Shown: positions 1 to 6,123, counted from the stretch's first letter. The stretch: 6,548 nt of DNA from Spirochaetia bacterium (GCA_031270615.1 JAISXE010000037.1:1-6548), one strand, 5' to 3'. The notes: generated by a model not told the origin, from the letters alone. Numbers and translations: made by a program.

Positions 1-30
1 GAGCAGCATCCCGAAGGGATGCGACCAGCC
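1..30 (+). repeat. Variable-core short repeat, copy 1
   Basis: The sequence reads GAGCA (1-5), a 17-base core and GACCAGCC (23-30). The core GCATCCC-GAA-GGGATGC (6-22) is a perfect 7-bp hairpin with a 3-base loop. The same outer words occur at 333-360, GACCAGCC occurs on the minus strand at 6423-6430, and the left half recurs at 6532-6548, each with a different core. The left boundary may lie outside the window. Family membership rests on short matches, so it is moderate. Confidence 0.5.
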
Positions 31-77
31 CCGATCACTTTCAGACACGAACCTTTTTACGCAAACCGATGGACTTA

Positions 78-93
78 CCGGAGCAAGCTCCGG
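78..93. other. Perfect hairpin in the nuclease leader
   Basis: CCGGAGC-AA-GCTCCGG is a perfect 7-bp inverted repeat about 70 bases before the nuclease start codon. It has no U-tract, so it is not an intrinsic terminator. The words GAGCA (81-85) and GACCA (100-104) bracket this region, so it may be a degenerate member of the short variable-core repeat family. It could equally be a leader RNA structure. I found no convincing -35/-10 pair in 1-163. Confidence 0.4.
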
Positions 94-163
94 GGTATGG
101 ACCATGCCTTCCAAATCAAACCCCCGTTTTTCGCAGACTTATAAGGTATAGGGAGGAATACCC

Positions 164-1201
164 ATGCCTGTTATCCACGACGCGAAAGACAACTGCTACA
201 AGCTCATCTTCGGCAGCCCGGAGCTGTTCGCCGAGTTCCTGCGGGACTTCGTCCCCATAGCCATCCTGAAAGAAACCGGCCCCGAAGACATCCAGGACAT
301 GAGCGGGCGCTTCCTGCCCGGGATGCATGGGCGAGCAACGAGCGGAGCGAGTGACCAGCCGCTGTCCCAGGACGCCCGGGACTCGGACACCGTAAAGCGC
401 GTAAACCTCAAAAACGGGGGGCCGCCGCTTTTCGTCATCGCCATCGTGGAGCACGAGTCGAGGGTCAACCACCGGGCCAGCTTCAAGATGCTGCAGTACG
501 TCTGCCTGGTGCTGGACCAGTACGAGAAGGACGCGGACAAAGAACGCCCGGGCCTGAGCCGGACGAAGGGCTTCCGCTACCCCCCCGTGCTGCCCCTCAT
601 CTTCTACGACGGGCCCGGCAGGTGGACGGCGGCGCTGAACTTCGCGGAGCGGACGGAGGGCAGGGAGTTTTTCGGGAAACACACCCCGAGCTTCGAGTGC
701 CTGCTGGTGGACATGAACCGCTACCCGATGGAGGAGGTCATGGGGTTCCGCGACACGCTGTCTGCGATCCTCGCGGTGGGCAAGCTGCCGAGGAGGGGCG
801 GGATCTCGGCGCTGGAGGGGGTGCTGCGGAAGCATGTGGCGTCCTTGAACATCCCCAAGAATTTGCGCAAACTGATAACAGACGTGATGACGGTGCTGCT
901 GGGCAGGGCGGGGTTCCCGAGGGAGAAAGCGGCAGCGATAACCGATCTGGTGGAGAGGAAGGAGGTTGCCGGAATGTTCGAGGGGATAGTAGCGAGCATC
1001 AAGGACGAGCGGCGGAAGGCCGTGAGGGAAGCCACGGAAAAAACCCGTGCAAAGACTTGGGCCGAAGCCTGCGCGAAGGAAGAGAAAAAGGCCTACCGGC
1101 ATCTGCTGCAAAGCGCCCGGAAGATGAAAGCCAGGGAGGATTCCGACGAGGACATAGCCGACATCCTGTCGCTGCCGCTGGAGGATGTGGCGGCGCTGTG
1201 A
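164..1201 (+). CDS. Rpn/YhgA-family recombination-promoting nuclease (PD-(D/E)XK superfamily)
   Basis: The 345-residue product resembles the Rpn (YhgA-like, 'Transposase_31') family of DNA endonucleases, linked in E. coli to RecA-independent recombination and, in later work, to phage defence. Seen: an N-terminal DNCYKLIFGSPELFAEFL segment typical of family starts. The likely active-site region is D75 in DSDTVKR followed by E96-x-E98 in VIAIVEHES, where many relatives have ExQ. This is followed by RASFKMLQY and by PPVLPLIFYDG at about 140-150. A charged helical region at ~280-325 leads to a C-terminal DEDIADILSLPLEDV motif like the small helical tail of the family. Start: ATG 164 has GGGAGG at 151-156, seven bases upstream. 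Residues ~53-65 look like an in-frame repeat insertion just before the active site, so activity may be altered. A MITE begins 11 bases after the TGA. The nuclease family call is strong; the biological role is inferred. Confidence 0.85.
   Translation: MPVIHDAKDNCYKLIFGSPELFAEFLRDFVPIAILKETGPEDIQDMSGRFLPGMHGRATSGASDQPLSQDARDSDTVKRVNLKNGGPPLFVIAIVEHESRVNHRASFKMLQYVCLVLDQYEKDADKERPGLSRTKGFRYPPVLPLIFYDGPGRWTAALNFAERTEGREFFGKHTPSFECLLVDMNRYPMEEVMGFRDTLSAILAVGKLPRRGGISALEGVLRKHVASLNIPKNLRKLITDVMTVLLGRAGFPREKAAAITDLVERKEVAGMFEGIVASIKDERRKAVREATEKTRAKTWAEACAKEEKKAYRHLLQSARKMKAREDSDEDIADILSLPLEDVAAL
320..358 (+). repeat. In-frame variable-core repeat inserted in the nuclease gene (copy 2)
   Basis: This stretch encodes GMHGRATSGASDQ between FLP and PLSQDARDSDT. 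From my recollection of the family, FLP normally runs almost directly into the xxxRDSDTVKR segment, so about 13-14 residues look extra. The DNA contains ATGGGCGAGCAA (327-338) and GTGACCAGCC (351-360). These words match the other copies at 1-30, 6423-6446 (minus) and 6532-6548. The core here is not a hairpin but a short direct repeat (GAGCGGAGCGAG). The length is a multiple of three, and the frame used avoids the TGA inside GTGACC. The exact borders are uncertain by a few bases. Confidence 0.55.
959..965 (+). promoter_or_regulatory. Internal Shine-Dalgarno inside the nuclease gene
   Basis: AAGGAGG lies eight bases before ATG 974, in frame with the nuclease. It is a better Shine-Dalgarno than the one at the annotated gene start. 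Purine-rich codons (ERKEV) could create it by chance, so position and strength are suggestive only. Confidence 0.45.
974..1201 (+). CDS. Possible nested C-terminal product of the Rpn nuclease (RpnS-like)
   Basis: Initiation at M271 would give a 75-residue protein made of the charged helix and the C-terminal DEDIADILSLPLEDV tail, without the catalytic domain. An AAGGAGG with eight-base spacing precedes it. Other internal methionines are less convincing: M193 has GAGGAGG only two bases away, and M242 has none. Established background: some E. coli rpn genes produce a short C-terminal protein from an internal start that inhibits the full-length nuclease. The same arrangement here is inference from the ribosome-binding site and the product's content. 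The call could fail if the purine run is only coding. Confidence 0.4.
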   Translation: MFEGIVASIKDERRKAVREATEKTRAKTWAEACAKEEKKAYRHLLQSARKMKAREDSDEDIADILSLPLEDVAAL

Positions 1202-1211
1202 GCCCGGCTCC
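1202..1211. repeat. Left target-site duplication of the MITE
   Basis: GCCCGGCTCC, starting on the base after the nuclease stop codon, is repeated exactly at 1374-1383 on the other side of the inverted-repeat element. An extra C on each side makes the boundary ambiguous by one base. Confidence 0.75.
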
Positions 1212-1373
1212 CACTGTCAACAAGTTAAGGCCAAAAGTCAGCCCGTGGGGCGCAAAGGATTGCAGCGGAAATCCTTTTTGCCGCCCGGCGGCAAAAAGAT
1301 TGAAGCGGAAAGCCTGGTTTTGGGCGCTCCAGCGCCAAAAATGCGCGCATATTTTCTTAACTTGTTGACAGTG
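1212..1373. mobile_element. 162-bp MITE with perfect 18-bp terminal inverted repeats
   Basis: The ends are CACTGTCAACAAGTTAAG (1212-1229) and its exact reverse complement (1356-1373). Directly abutting 10-bp direct repeats flank it. There is no room for a transposase, so it is a non-autonomous element moved in trans. Ends beginning CA with an inner TTAAG, and a 10-bp duplication, are reminiscent of IS4-family elements (IS231-like group). That assignment is inferred and no parent element is in the window. The interior is largely the two-hairpin module at 1250-1346. Perfect ends and duplication imply a recent insertion. It lies just past the nuclease stop codon, so it leaves the reading frame intact but could affect the transcript 3' end. 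Confidence 0.85.
1250..1346 (+). repeat. Two-hairpin variable module, copy 1 (inside the MITE)
   Basis: The order is linker 1 (1250-1274), hairpin 1 (1274-1298, CTTTTTGCCG/CGGCAAAAAG arms), linker 2 (1298-1317), hairpin 2 (1318-1341, GGCGCT/AGCGCC core with T and A flanks), then TGCGC. Linker 1 matches the minus strand at 6195-6219 at 24 of 25 positions, and linker 2 matches 6152-6170 at 17 of 19. The hairpins are unrelated in sequence. The two linkers are also alike: 1258-1274 and 1298-1314 agree at 15 of 17 bases, giving a 40-bp period. The function is unknown to me. Confidence 0.75.
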
Positions 1374-1383
1374 GCCCGGCTCC
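1374..1383. repeat. Right target-site duplication of the MITE
   Basis: GCCCGGCTCC directly follows the right inverted end and is identical to 1202-1211. Confidence 0.75.
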
Positions 1384-1455
1384 CCCCCATGCTTGCGGGA
1401 GGGGTTCTTAATCCGGCTTCTTTTGTCCGCGCGGCCAGTGGTTTCTTTTATTTTT

Positions 1456-1580
1456 CCGCGCCAGACGCCGCTATGCGGCACGCTCAGGGCGTGTTGATCT
1501 TGCAGGCAGCACGGCGAGAGCCCATAAAAAGGCGCTGTGGGAGATACAGGCAACAGGGCGATTGGAGGGGCGCGAAGCGC
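1456..1580 (+). repeat. 125-bp structured dispersed repeat, copy A (candidate ncRNA)
   Basis: This matches 6290-6414 over its whole length at roughly 85 percent, with two single-base gaps. The first 28 bases are identical. Inverted repeats in order: GCCGC-TAT-GCGGC (1467-1479); CACGC-TCAGG-GCGTG (the loop is GGAA in copy B); GGC-GAGA-GCC, a GNRA-type loop; CTGT (1535-1538) with ACAG (1546-1549) around a seven-base loop that differs from copy B; and GCGC-GAA-GCGC (1570-1580). Stems are kept and loops drift, as expected for a folded RNA or single-stranded DNA. It has no open frame of its own that I would call, and no recognised Rfam-type identity. The strand is assigned arbitrarily to match copy B. 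Confidence 0.7.
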
Positions 1581-1593
1581 GGGGCGGAACCCC

Positions 1594-1642
1594 CGGAAAG
1601 CCCGGTTTTTTTGCCCGCGCGGGGGCAAAAAAAGGCGCCCAA
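1594..1642 (+). repeat. Single-hairpin half-module (third hairpin variant)
   Basis: CGGAAAGCCCGG (1594-1605) equals part of linker 2 of the module at 6124-6219 (12 of 12). A perfect 11-bp stem follows: T7-GCCC (1606-1616), loop GCGCGG, GGGC-A7 (1623-1633). GGCGCCCAA then follows, and the minus-strand copy near 6121 also has GCGCCCAA after its hairpin. It therefore looks like linker 2 plus hairpin 2 without the first half. The T-run is on the 5' side and the A-run on the 3' side, so on either strand the RNA lacks a 3' U-tract and this is not a normal intrinsic terminator. Confidence 0.6.
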
Positions 1643-1685
1643 CTCTTTTCTTCATTCCTCACTTCCAACTTCCTGATTCCGTGTA

Positions 1686-1715
1686 TTGCACCCCGTCCGG
1701 TTTTTGCGTTATACT
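1686..1715 (+). promoter_or_regulatory. Sigma70-type promoter for the hydrolase/coiled-coil operon
   Basis: TTGCAC (1686-1691) and TATACT (1710-1715) are 18 bases apart. Transcription would begin near 1722, giving a leader of about 27 bases before the hydrolase ATG at 1749. The sequence around it is more AT-rich than its neighbours. It is the clearest promoter in the window. The long coiled-coil gene downstream has no equally good promoter of its own. Confidence 0.7.
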
Positions 1716-1748
1716 GTAGCCTTAATAGAAATCCGCGCGAGAGGTACG

Positions 1749-2402
1749 ATGAGGGTAAAAGTTGTGGCTTTTGATGTTGACGGGACGCTGTATCCCAACA
1801 GCGCGGTGTATGTGCGCGCCCTTCCGTTTCTGCTTCGCAACCTGTCGGCGGTACGGGCTTTCGCGCGTGTCAGGAAAGATATCAGGAAGATACGCCCGGT
1901 GGGGGATTTCCGCCGGACCCAGGCGGAGCTGTTCGCGGCGCGCAGGGGGATTTCCCCGGAGGCCGCGGAGATGCTTATCGAGTCGGTGTTCTACCGGCGC
2001 TGGGACGCGATTACGCGGAAGGCGAGGCTTTTCCCCCACGCGAGGGAGACCCTCGCGCGGCTGAAGGGGGCGGGCTTCAGGCTTGCGGCGCTTTCGGATT
2101 TTCCTTTGTCGGCGAAGCTGGAGGCCTGGGGCATCGGCGGGCTGTGGGACTACCGCAGGTCCTGCGAGGATATCGGCTATTTAAAGCCGAACCCGGAGCC
2201 TTTTCGGGACCTGGCGGGTTTTTTCGCGGCGCCGCCGGGGGAAATTTTGTATGTGGGCAACAATTACGCCTATGATATAGTGGGGGCAAAAAACCAGGGT
2301 TTGATGGCGGCCCATGTTACGCGCCATGCGCCTCCCGCTTCGAGGGCGGATTTTTCTTTTTCCGATTTCAGGCGGCTGGGAGACTGGCTTACGGAAGAAT
2401 AG
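1749..2402 (+). CDS. HAD-superfamily hydrolase
   Basis: The 217-residue product is a HAD-like phosphohydrolase, probably cytoplasmic; the substrate cannot be told. Motif I is FDVDGT with nucleophile D9 and acid/base D11. Residues ~15-95 form an alpha-helical cap of the type placed between motifs I and II. Motif II is LAALSDF with S116, motif III is K146 in GYLKPNPEPF, and motif IV is LYVGNNYAYDIVGAK. In motif IV the usual first aspartate of GDxxxxD is N171, while D176 is kept, so metal binding may differ. Start: ATG 1749 has GAGAGG at 1739-1744. The in-frame ATG at 1686 lies inside the -35 box and would add 21 residues before the conserved strand, so I reject it. The coiled-coil gene follows 47 bp downstream on the same strand with no terminator between, so co-transcription is likely. 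Confidence 0.85.
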   Translation: MRVKVVAFDVDGTLYPNSAVYVRALPFLLRNLSAVRAFARVRKDIRKIRPVGDFRRTQAELFAARRGISPEAAEMLIESVFYRRWDAITRKARLFPHARETLARLKGAGFRLAALSDFPLSAKLEAWGIGGLWDYRRSCEDIGYLKPNPEPFRDLAGFFAAPPGEILYVGNNYAYDIVGAKNQGLMAAHVTRHAPPASRADFSFSDFRRLGDWLTEE

Positions 2403-2449
2403 GTTTCATCGGCGCGTTTTTTTGCGTGTCCGGGAGGGGGGAGAAACTT

Positions 2450-5400
2450 ATGGAAATTATGGGACAGCTTGTGGTTATCGCGGTTGTTTTGGTGATCCTC
2501 GGCGTTTACCGGAAGATGGACACGAACAGCCGCACGCTCGCCCAGGTCCGCAGGTACGCGGACAAGGCCCGCGAGGAACTGGACGCGGTGGTGGCGCAGA
2601 AGGTGCAGGAACTCAAGGACCTGGGGATCGAGATGGAGGTGCGCGAGCAGACGGCGAAGGAAATCCTGCGGCGCAGCCAGGGCCTTGAGGAGGGGGTGCA
2701 GGAGAAAATCTCCGCCACCGAGGCGATTGGCCGGAGGATCGCCGAATACGACAAGGTTTTGGACGAGCTTATCCAGATGACCCGCCGCGCGGAGGAAAAC
2801 CTGGGCCGCGTCAAGGAAGAGTCCGAATTCGTGGATACCGTGGCCAAGCGCGTCCGCGCGGCGCAGCTTCGGATGGAGGAGCAGGAGGGCCGCATCCCGG
2901 ATATTGTGCAGCGTTTCCGGGAGGAGAATTCCGAGGCGCTCCAGGCCCTGCGGCAGGGCATCATGAGCGACACCGCCGAGAGGGTCGGCGCCCTTGCGGG
3001 CAGCGCGGACGCCGCGGCGGCGAAAGCCGACGAGCTTGCCCGCCTGATGAAGACCGCCGGGGCGGAGCAGCAGCGCGCCGCGGAGCGCATCCGCATGGAT
3101 ATAAAAAACATGGGTAGCGAGCTGGTGGAAAAGGTTTCCATAGAGCTCGCGGGGACCGAAAAGGAGTACGCGCGCAGGCTCGATGAGGCCGCCAAACGCG
3201 GCGAGAACCTGGAAACGCTTGCCCTTTCAAAATTAAAGGAACATATCGAGGCGAGGCTCAAGGCGCTTTCCTCGGAGCTTTCCGGCAGGATAGATGCCGG
3301 CAGGGCGGAGGCCGAGAAAAAACTGGGCGCCTTTTCCGCCTCTGTCGACGGCGTGCGGGCCGAGGCCCAGTCGCGGCTGAAAAAGCTTGAGGCCGCCCAT
3401 GCCGACAGCCTTGCCCAGTACGGGGAGGGCCTGAAAAGCAGGCTGGACGGGCTTGAGGTGTCCTTAAGCCAGGCGGAGAAAAGCCTGGAAGAGAAAACCG
3501 GCGCGCTTGAGGCGAAGGCCGGCGAGGCGATCCGCGAATGCGGCGCGGGGCTGAGGGACCGGCTGGACGGGCTTGAGGCCAGCCTGTACCAGGCGGAGAA
3601 AAGCCTGGAGGAGAAAACCGGCGCGCTTGAGGCAATGGCCGGCCGCGCGGCCGGGGACTTCGCGGCAAGGATCGAGGAGCTGCGCGCCGAGGGCGCGCGG
3701 CTGGGCGAGAATGTCCTGGCGCAGTGCAGGGGCATCGCGGGCAGCAACGAGGAGCACCTGAAGGGGCAGATCGCGGCCCTTCACGACGGCATCGGCCGCG
3801 CGGATGAGCTGGAGCGCGAGCTTTCGGAAAAAACCAAGAGCCTCGACGCGGCCCTGCGCCGTTTCGTTTCGGAGTACGAGATGCGGATCACCGAAACCGG
3901 CGAGGCCATGGAAACCCGGATTGTCGGCGGCCTTGAGGCGCGGCTGGCCGATTACGAAAAAGACCTGGGCTACCGTTTCTCGGGCGTCGAGGGCGTTTTC
4001 GAGGACATCCAGAATCTGGAAAAAGCGCTGAAGGACACCATGGGCAGGATCTCCCTCAAAATACGCGAGGATTTCTCCGCTTTCGGGAAAGGCATGCGGG
4101 AAGAGCAGCTTGCCTACAAGGCGGAGATCGACGCCTCCATGCAGGAAATCCGCTCGGCGATGGACGGGGTGGATGCGGGGCTGACGGAGCTGAAATCCCG
4201 CGCCTATGACAACGTTTCGGAAAAACTCAAAATATTCGAGGACGATTTCTTCCAGGACCTCCGCAGCCGGGAACAGGCCATACAGGAAAAATGGATCCAG
4301 TGGCAGGCCGGCGTGGACGCCTCCCTGGAGGTTTTGTCAAAGGAGAACGAGGAAAAGCGGTCCCGCCTGGAAAGCCGCTACACGGAAAGCCTGAAAAGCC
4401 GTTTCGCCGACTTCCAGGGCAGGATGAATGCCCAGATGGAAGGCTGGGCCTCGGAGTTCGGCAGCTTCCAGCGCGGCTTGCAGGAGCGCATGGATTTTTC
4501 CGGCGAGTCCCTGAAAGCCTTCCGCGGCGATGTGGAGGAACGGATCGAGCAGGCCAAGTCGGGCGCGCAGGCCTTCCTCCACGAGGAGATAGCCCGCCAG
4601 AACACGCTCCTGGACAAGGAGCTGGACAAGTTCACCAGGGAATACGAGGTTAAACTGAAAAACCTTAGCGCGACCCTGGACGAAAAACACAGCAGCGCCT
4701 CCGCGCTCCTGGATTCGATCCGCTCGGAGGTGGCCGTGTGGCAGGCCGAGGTGTTGCAGAAGATCCGGGAATCCGAGGCGGACATCACGAACCAGGCGGC
4801 CGGGCTGAAGGTGGGCGTTTCCGACTCCATCGCGGCCTTGCAGGAAGAGTTCGCGCGGCAGAAAAACGACCTTGTCCAGAACACGCGGGAGGAGCGGGCC
4901 GCGCTCAAGGACGAGCTGCGGAAACTCGAAAGCCAGACGGCCGCCCTGCGCGAGGAGATCGGCAGGAAGACCGGGGAGGCCCTTTCCGGCTTTGAGGGCC
5001 GCTTCGCGCAGTTCAGCGACAGCTTCGCGCGGGAGATGGGCGCGTTTGAGACCGCGAGCGACGAGAAAATCCGCGCTTTCCGCGCCAGCCTCCAGGACAC
5101 GCGGGAGCAGTTTGACGCCCTGCACCAGAAGCTTTTCGGCCGCATGGAAGACAGCTCGAAGCTCCTGTCCCTGAACCTCGCGGAAATCGACAGGAGGCAG
5201 AAAAACTTTATCGAGCAGACGAAGATCTTTGAACGGGCGGACAGCCTGAAAGAGAGCCTGAGGGAAAGCATCGACGAGATGAAAAACGACATGGCGCAGA
5301 ACAACGCCCACCGCAAGGAAATCCAGGAAGTGGAGGCCCAGTTCCTGCGCATACGCAAGCTGGGGGAGGAAGTGTCGGAGAAGATGTCCCGTTTTGCCGC

Positions 5401-6106
5401 GGACAAGAGGCGCATCGACACGCTGGAGGAGGATTACAACAGGCTGATTGCCATGTCGGAGACCGTCAAGCAGAAAATCCAGAACGTGTCGGGATTCGAC
5501 GAGGAGATCGTGGAGATACAGGCCTCCTTCCGCACCCTCCAGACCTTGCAGGGCGAGGTGGACGCGCGCTTTGACCGGCTTGAGAAAAAGCGCAAGATAC
5601 TGGACAACACCGCCGAAGGCGTGGAGCAGAACCGGGCGGCCCTGGAAGCCCTGGACAAGAAGCTGGACTCCTTCCGCCGGGAAATGGACCTCATCCCCGA
5701 AAGCGTCGACACCCTGGTGAAGAAGGTCGAGGGCGTGGTGGCGGGCAGCGGCAAGGTCGAGGCGGCGCTGAAGCAGCTCTCCTCAATCGACGGCCTGCTG
5801 AAAGACCTGGAAAAGCGCGCGGACAAGATGCAGAAAGTCCGGGAGTGGCTGGCGCGCACGGAGACGCGCATGGGGGAAATCACCCGGACCGCGCAGGAGC
5901 ACATCAAGCTTTTGGGGAGCATCGTCAAGGAGGGGCCGCGAGGCTCTTCCTCCGCGAGGAAGAAAGGCGCCCCCTCCCTGGGGACGCAGGAGATCGTGCG
6001 CAAGCTGGCGCGGGAAGGCTGGAAGGTCGACCAGATTGCCACGCACACGAAACTCAGCCAGGGCGAGGTGGAGCTGATCCTGGAACTGGGCTCGAAAAAG
6101 GAATAA
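2450..6106 (+). CDS. Giant membrane-anchored coiled-coil protein (SpiroCoCo-like)
   Basis: The 1218-residue product starts with a short N-terminus and one hydrophobic segment (residues ~5-20, GQLVVIAVVLVILGVY). Basic residues follow, consistent with an uncleaved anchor and a cytoplasmic body. Residues ~25-1155 are almost continuously charged, Ala/Glu/Leu/Lys-rich helix with heptad-like patterning and almost no prolines, i.e. a long coiled coil. A flexible basic/Ser/Gly linker (~1158-1178) leads to a small C-terminal helix-turn-helix-like domain: IVRKLAREGWKVDQIA then LSQGEVELILEL (1179-1215). That GEVELIL ending resembles the tail of Bacillus SwrB/YlxL (DUF6115) and DUF2802 proteins. I associate the overall form with the spirochaetal 'SpiroCoCo' proteins, whose function is not established to my knowledge; a structural, cell-shape or envelope-motility role is inference. 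Start: ATG 2450 has GGGGGGAG ending six bases upstream. A GTG at 2426 would put eight residues on the front and lies before the Shine-Dalgarno. Residues 324-403 hold a tandem duplication. Confidence 0.75.
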   Translation: MEIMGQLVVIAVVLVILGVYRKMDTNSRTLAQVRRYADKAREELDAVVAQKVQELKDLGIEMEVREQTAKEILRRSQGLEEGVQEKISATEAIGRRIAEYDKVLDELIQMTRRAEENLGRVKEESEFVDTVAKRVRAAQLRMEEQEGRIPDIVQRFREENSEALQALRQGIMSDTAERVGALAGSADAAAAKADELARLMKTAGAEQQRAAERIRMDIKNMGSELVEKVSIELAGTEKEYARRLDEAAKRGENLETLALSKLKEHIEARLKALSSELSGRIDAGRAEAEKKLGAFSASVDGVRAEAQSRLKKLEAAHADSLAQYGEGLKSRLDGLEVSLSQAEKSLEEKTGALEAKAGEAIRECGAGLRDRLDGLEASLYQAEKSLEEKTGALEAMAGRAAGDFAARIEELRAEGARLGENVLAQCRGIAGSNEEHLKGQIAALHDGIGRADELERELSEKTKSLDAALRRFVSEYEMRITETGEAMETRIVGGLEARLADYEKDLGYRFSGVEGVFEDIQNLEKALKDTMGRISLKIREDFSAFGKGMREEQLAYKAEIDASMQEIRSAMDGVDAGLTELKSRAYDNVSEKLKIFEDDFFQDLRSREQAIQEKWIQWQAGVDASLEVLSKENEEKRSRLESRYTESLKSRFADFQGRMNAQMEGWASEFGSFQRGLQERMDFSGESLKAFRGDVEERIEQAKSGAQAFLHEEIARQNTLLDKELDKFTREYEVKLKNLSATLDEKHSSASALLDSIRSEVAVWQAEVLQKIRESEADITNQAAGLKVGVSDSIAALQEEFARQKNDLVQNTREERAALKDELRKLESQTAALREEIGRKTGEALSGFEGRFAQFSDSFAREMGAFETASDEKIRAFRASLQDTREQFDALHQKLFGRMEDSSKLLSLNLAEIDRRQKNFIEQTKIFERADSLKESLRESIDEMKNDMAQNNAHRKEIQEVEAQFLRIRKLGEEVSEKMSRFAADKRRIDTLEEDYNRLIAMSETVKQKIQNVSGFDEEIVEIQASFRTLQTLQGEVDARFDRLEKKRKILDNTAEGVEQNRAALEALDKKLDSFRREMDLIPESVDTLVKKVEGVVAGSGKVEAALKQLSSIDGLLKDLEKRADKMQKVREWLARTETRMGEITRTAQEHIKLLGSIVKEGPRGSSSARKKGAPSLGTQEIVRKLAREGWKVDQIATHTKLSQGEVELILELGSKKE
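3419..3658 (+). repeat. Tandem 120-bp (40-residue) duplication within the coiled coil
   Basis: Unit 1 is 3419-3538 (residues 324-363) and unit 2 is 3539-3658 (364-403). The proteins agree at 29 of 40 positions. The core RLDGLE and AEKSLEEKTGALEA is nearly identical, and the DNA is most alike from 3441 to 3523 and 3561 to 3643. The last few residues of unit 2 have diverged. This is a recent in-frame duplication that lengthens the rod. Confidence 0.85.
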
Positions 6107-6123
6107 GCGGATTCGGAATTTGG

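Noticed and set aside
140..145. TATAAG as a -10 box for the nuclease gene
   Set aside because: No -35-like hexamer lies 16-18 bases upstream, and it would leave a leader of only about a dozen bases overlapping the ribosome-binding site.
116..1111. Minus-strand frame across the nuclease
   Set aside because: It is antisense to a clearly recognisable Rpn protein, its composition is His/Pro/Arg-rich, and it has no recognisable motif.
1250..1346. CRISPR array
   Set aside because: There are only two repeats per locus, they are imperfect and 17 bp long, the spacers are self-complementary, and no cas genes lie in the window.
1606..1633. T7-GCCC ... GGGC-A7 hairpin as an intrinsic terminator
   Set aside because: The T-run is on the 5' arm and the A-run on the 3' arm, so neither strand has a 3' U-tract. 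The flanking CGGAAAGCCCGG and GCGCCCAA instead place it in the variable hairpin family.
1686..1748. Upstream ATG start for the hydrolase
   Set aside because: It coincides with the -35 box, has no Shine-Dalgarno, and adds 21 residues before the first conserved strand.
2412..2424. GCGCG-T7-GCG between the hydrolase and coiled-coil genes as a terminator
   Set aside because: The stem is too short and the T-run sits in the loop, so there is no reason to split the two genes into separate transcripts.
2426..2449. GTG start for the coiled-coil protein
   Set aside because: The strong GGGGGGAG lies between it and ATG 2450, at proper spacing for the ATG, and the hydrophobic anchor directly follows that ATG.
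2506..3747. Long minus-strand open frames opposite the coiled-coil gene
   Set aside because: They are low-complexity Ser/Arg/Ala mirror translations of a GC-rich coiled-coil gene, with no domain or ribosome-binding support. The same applies to 4337-5421 and 5434-6315.
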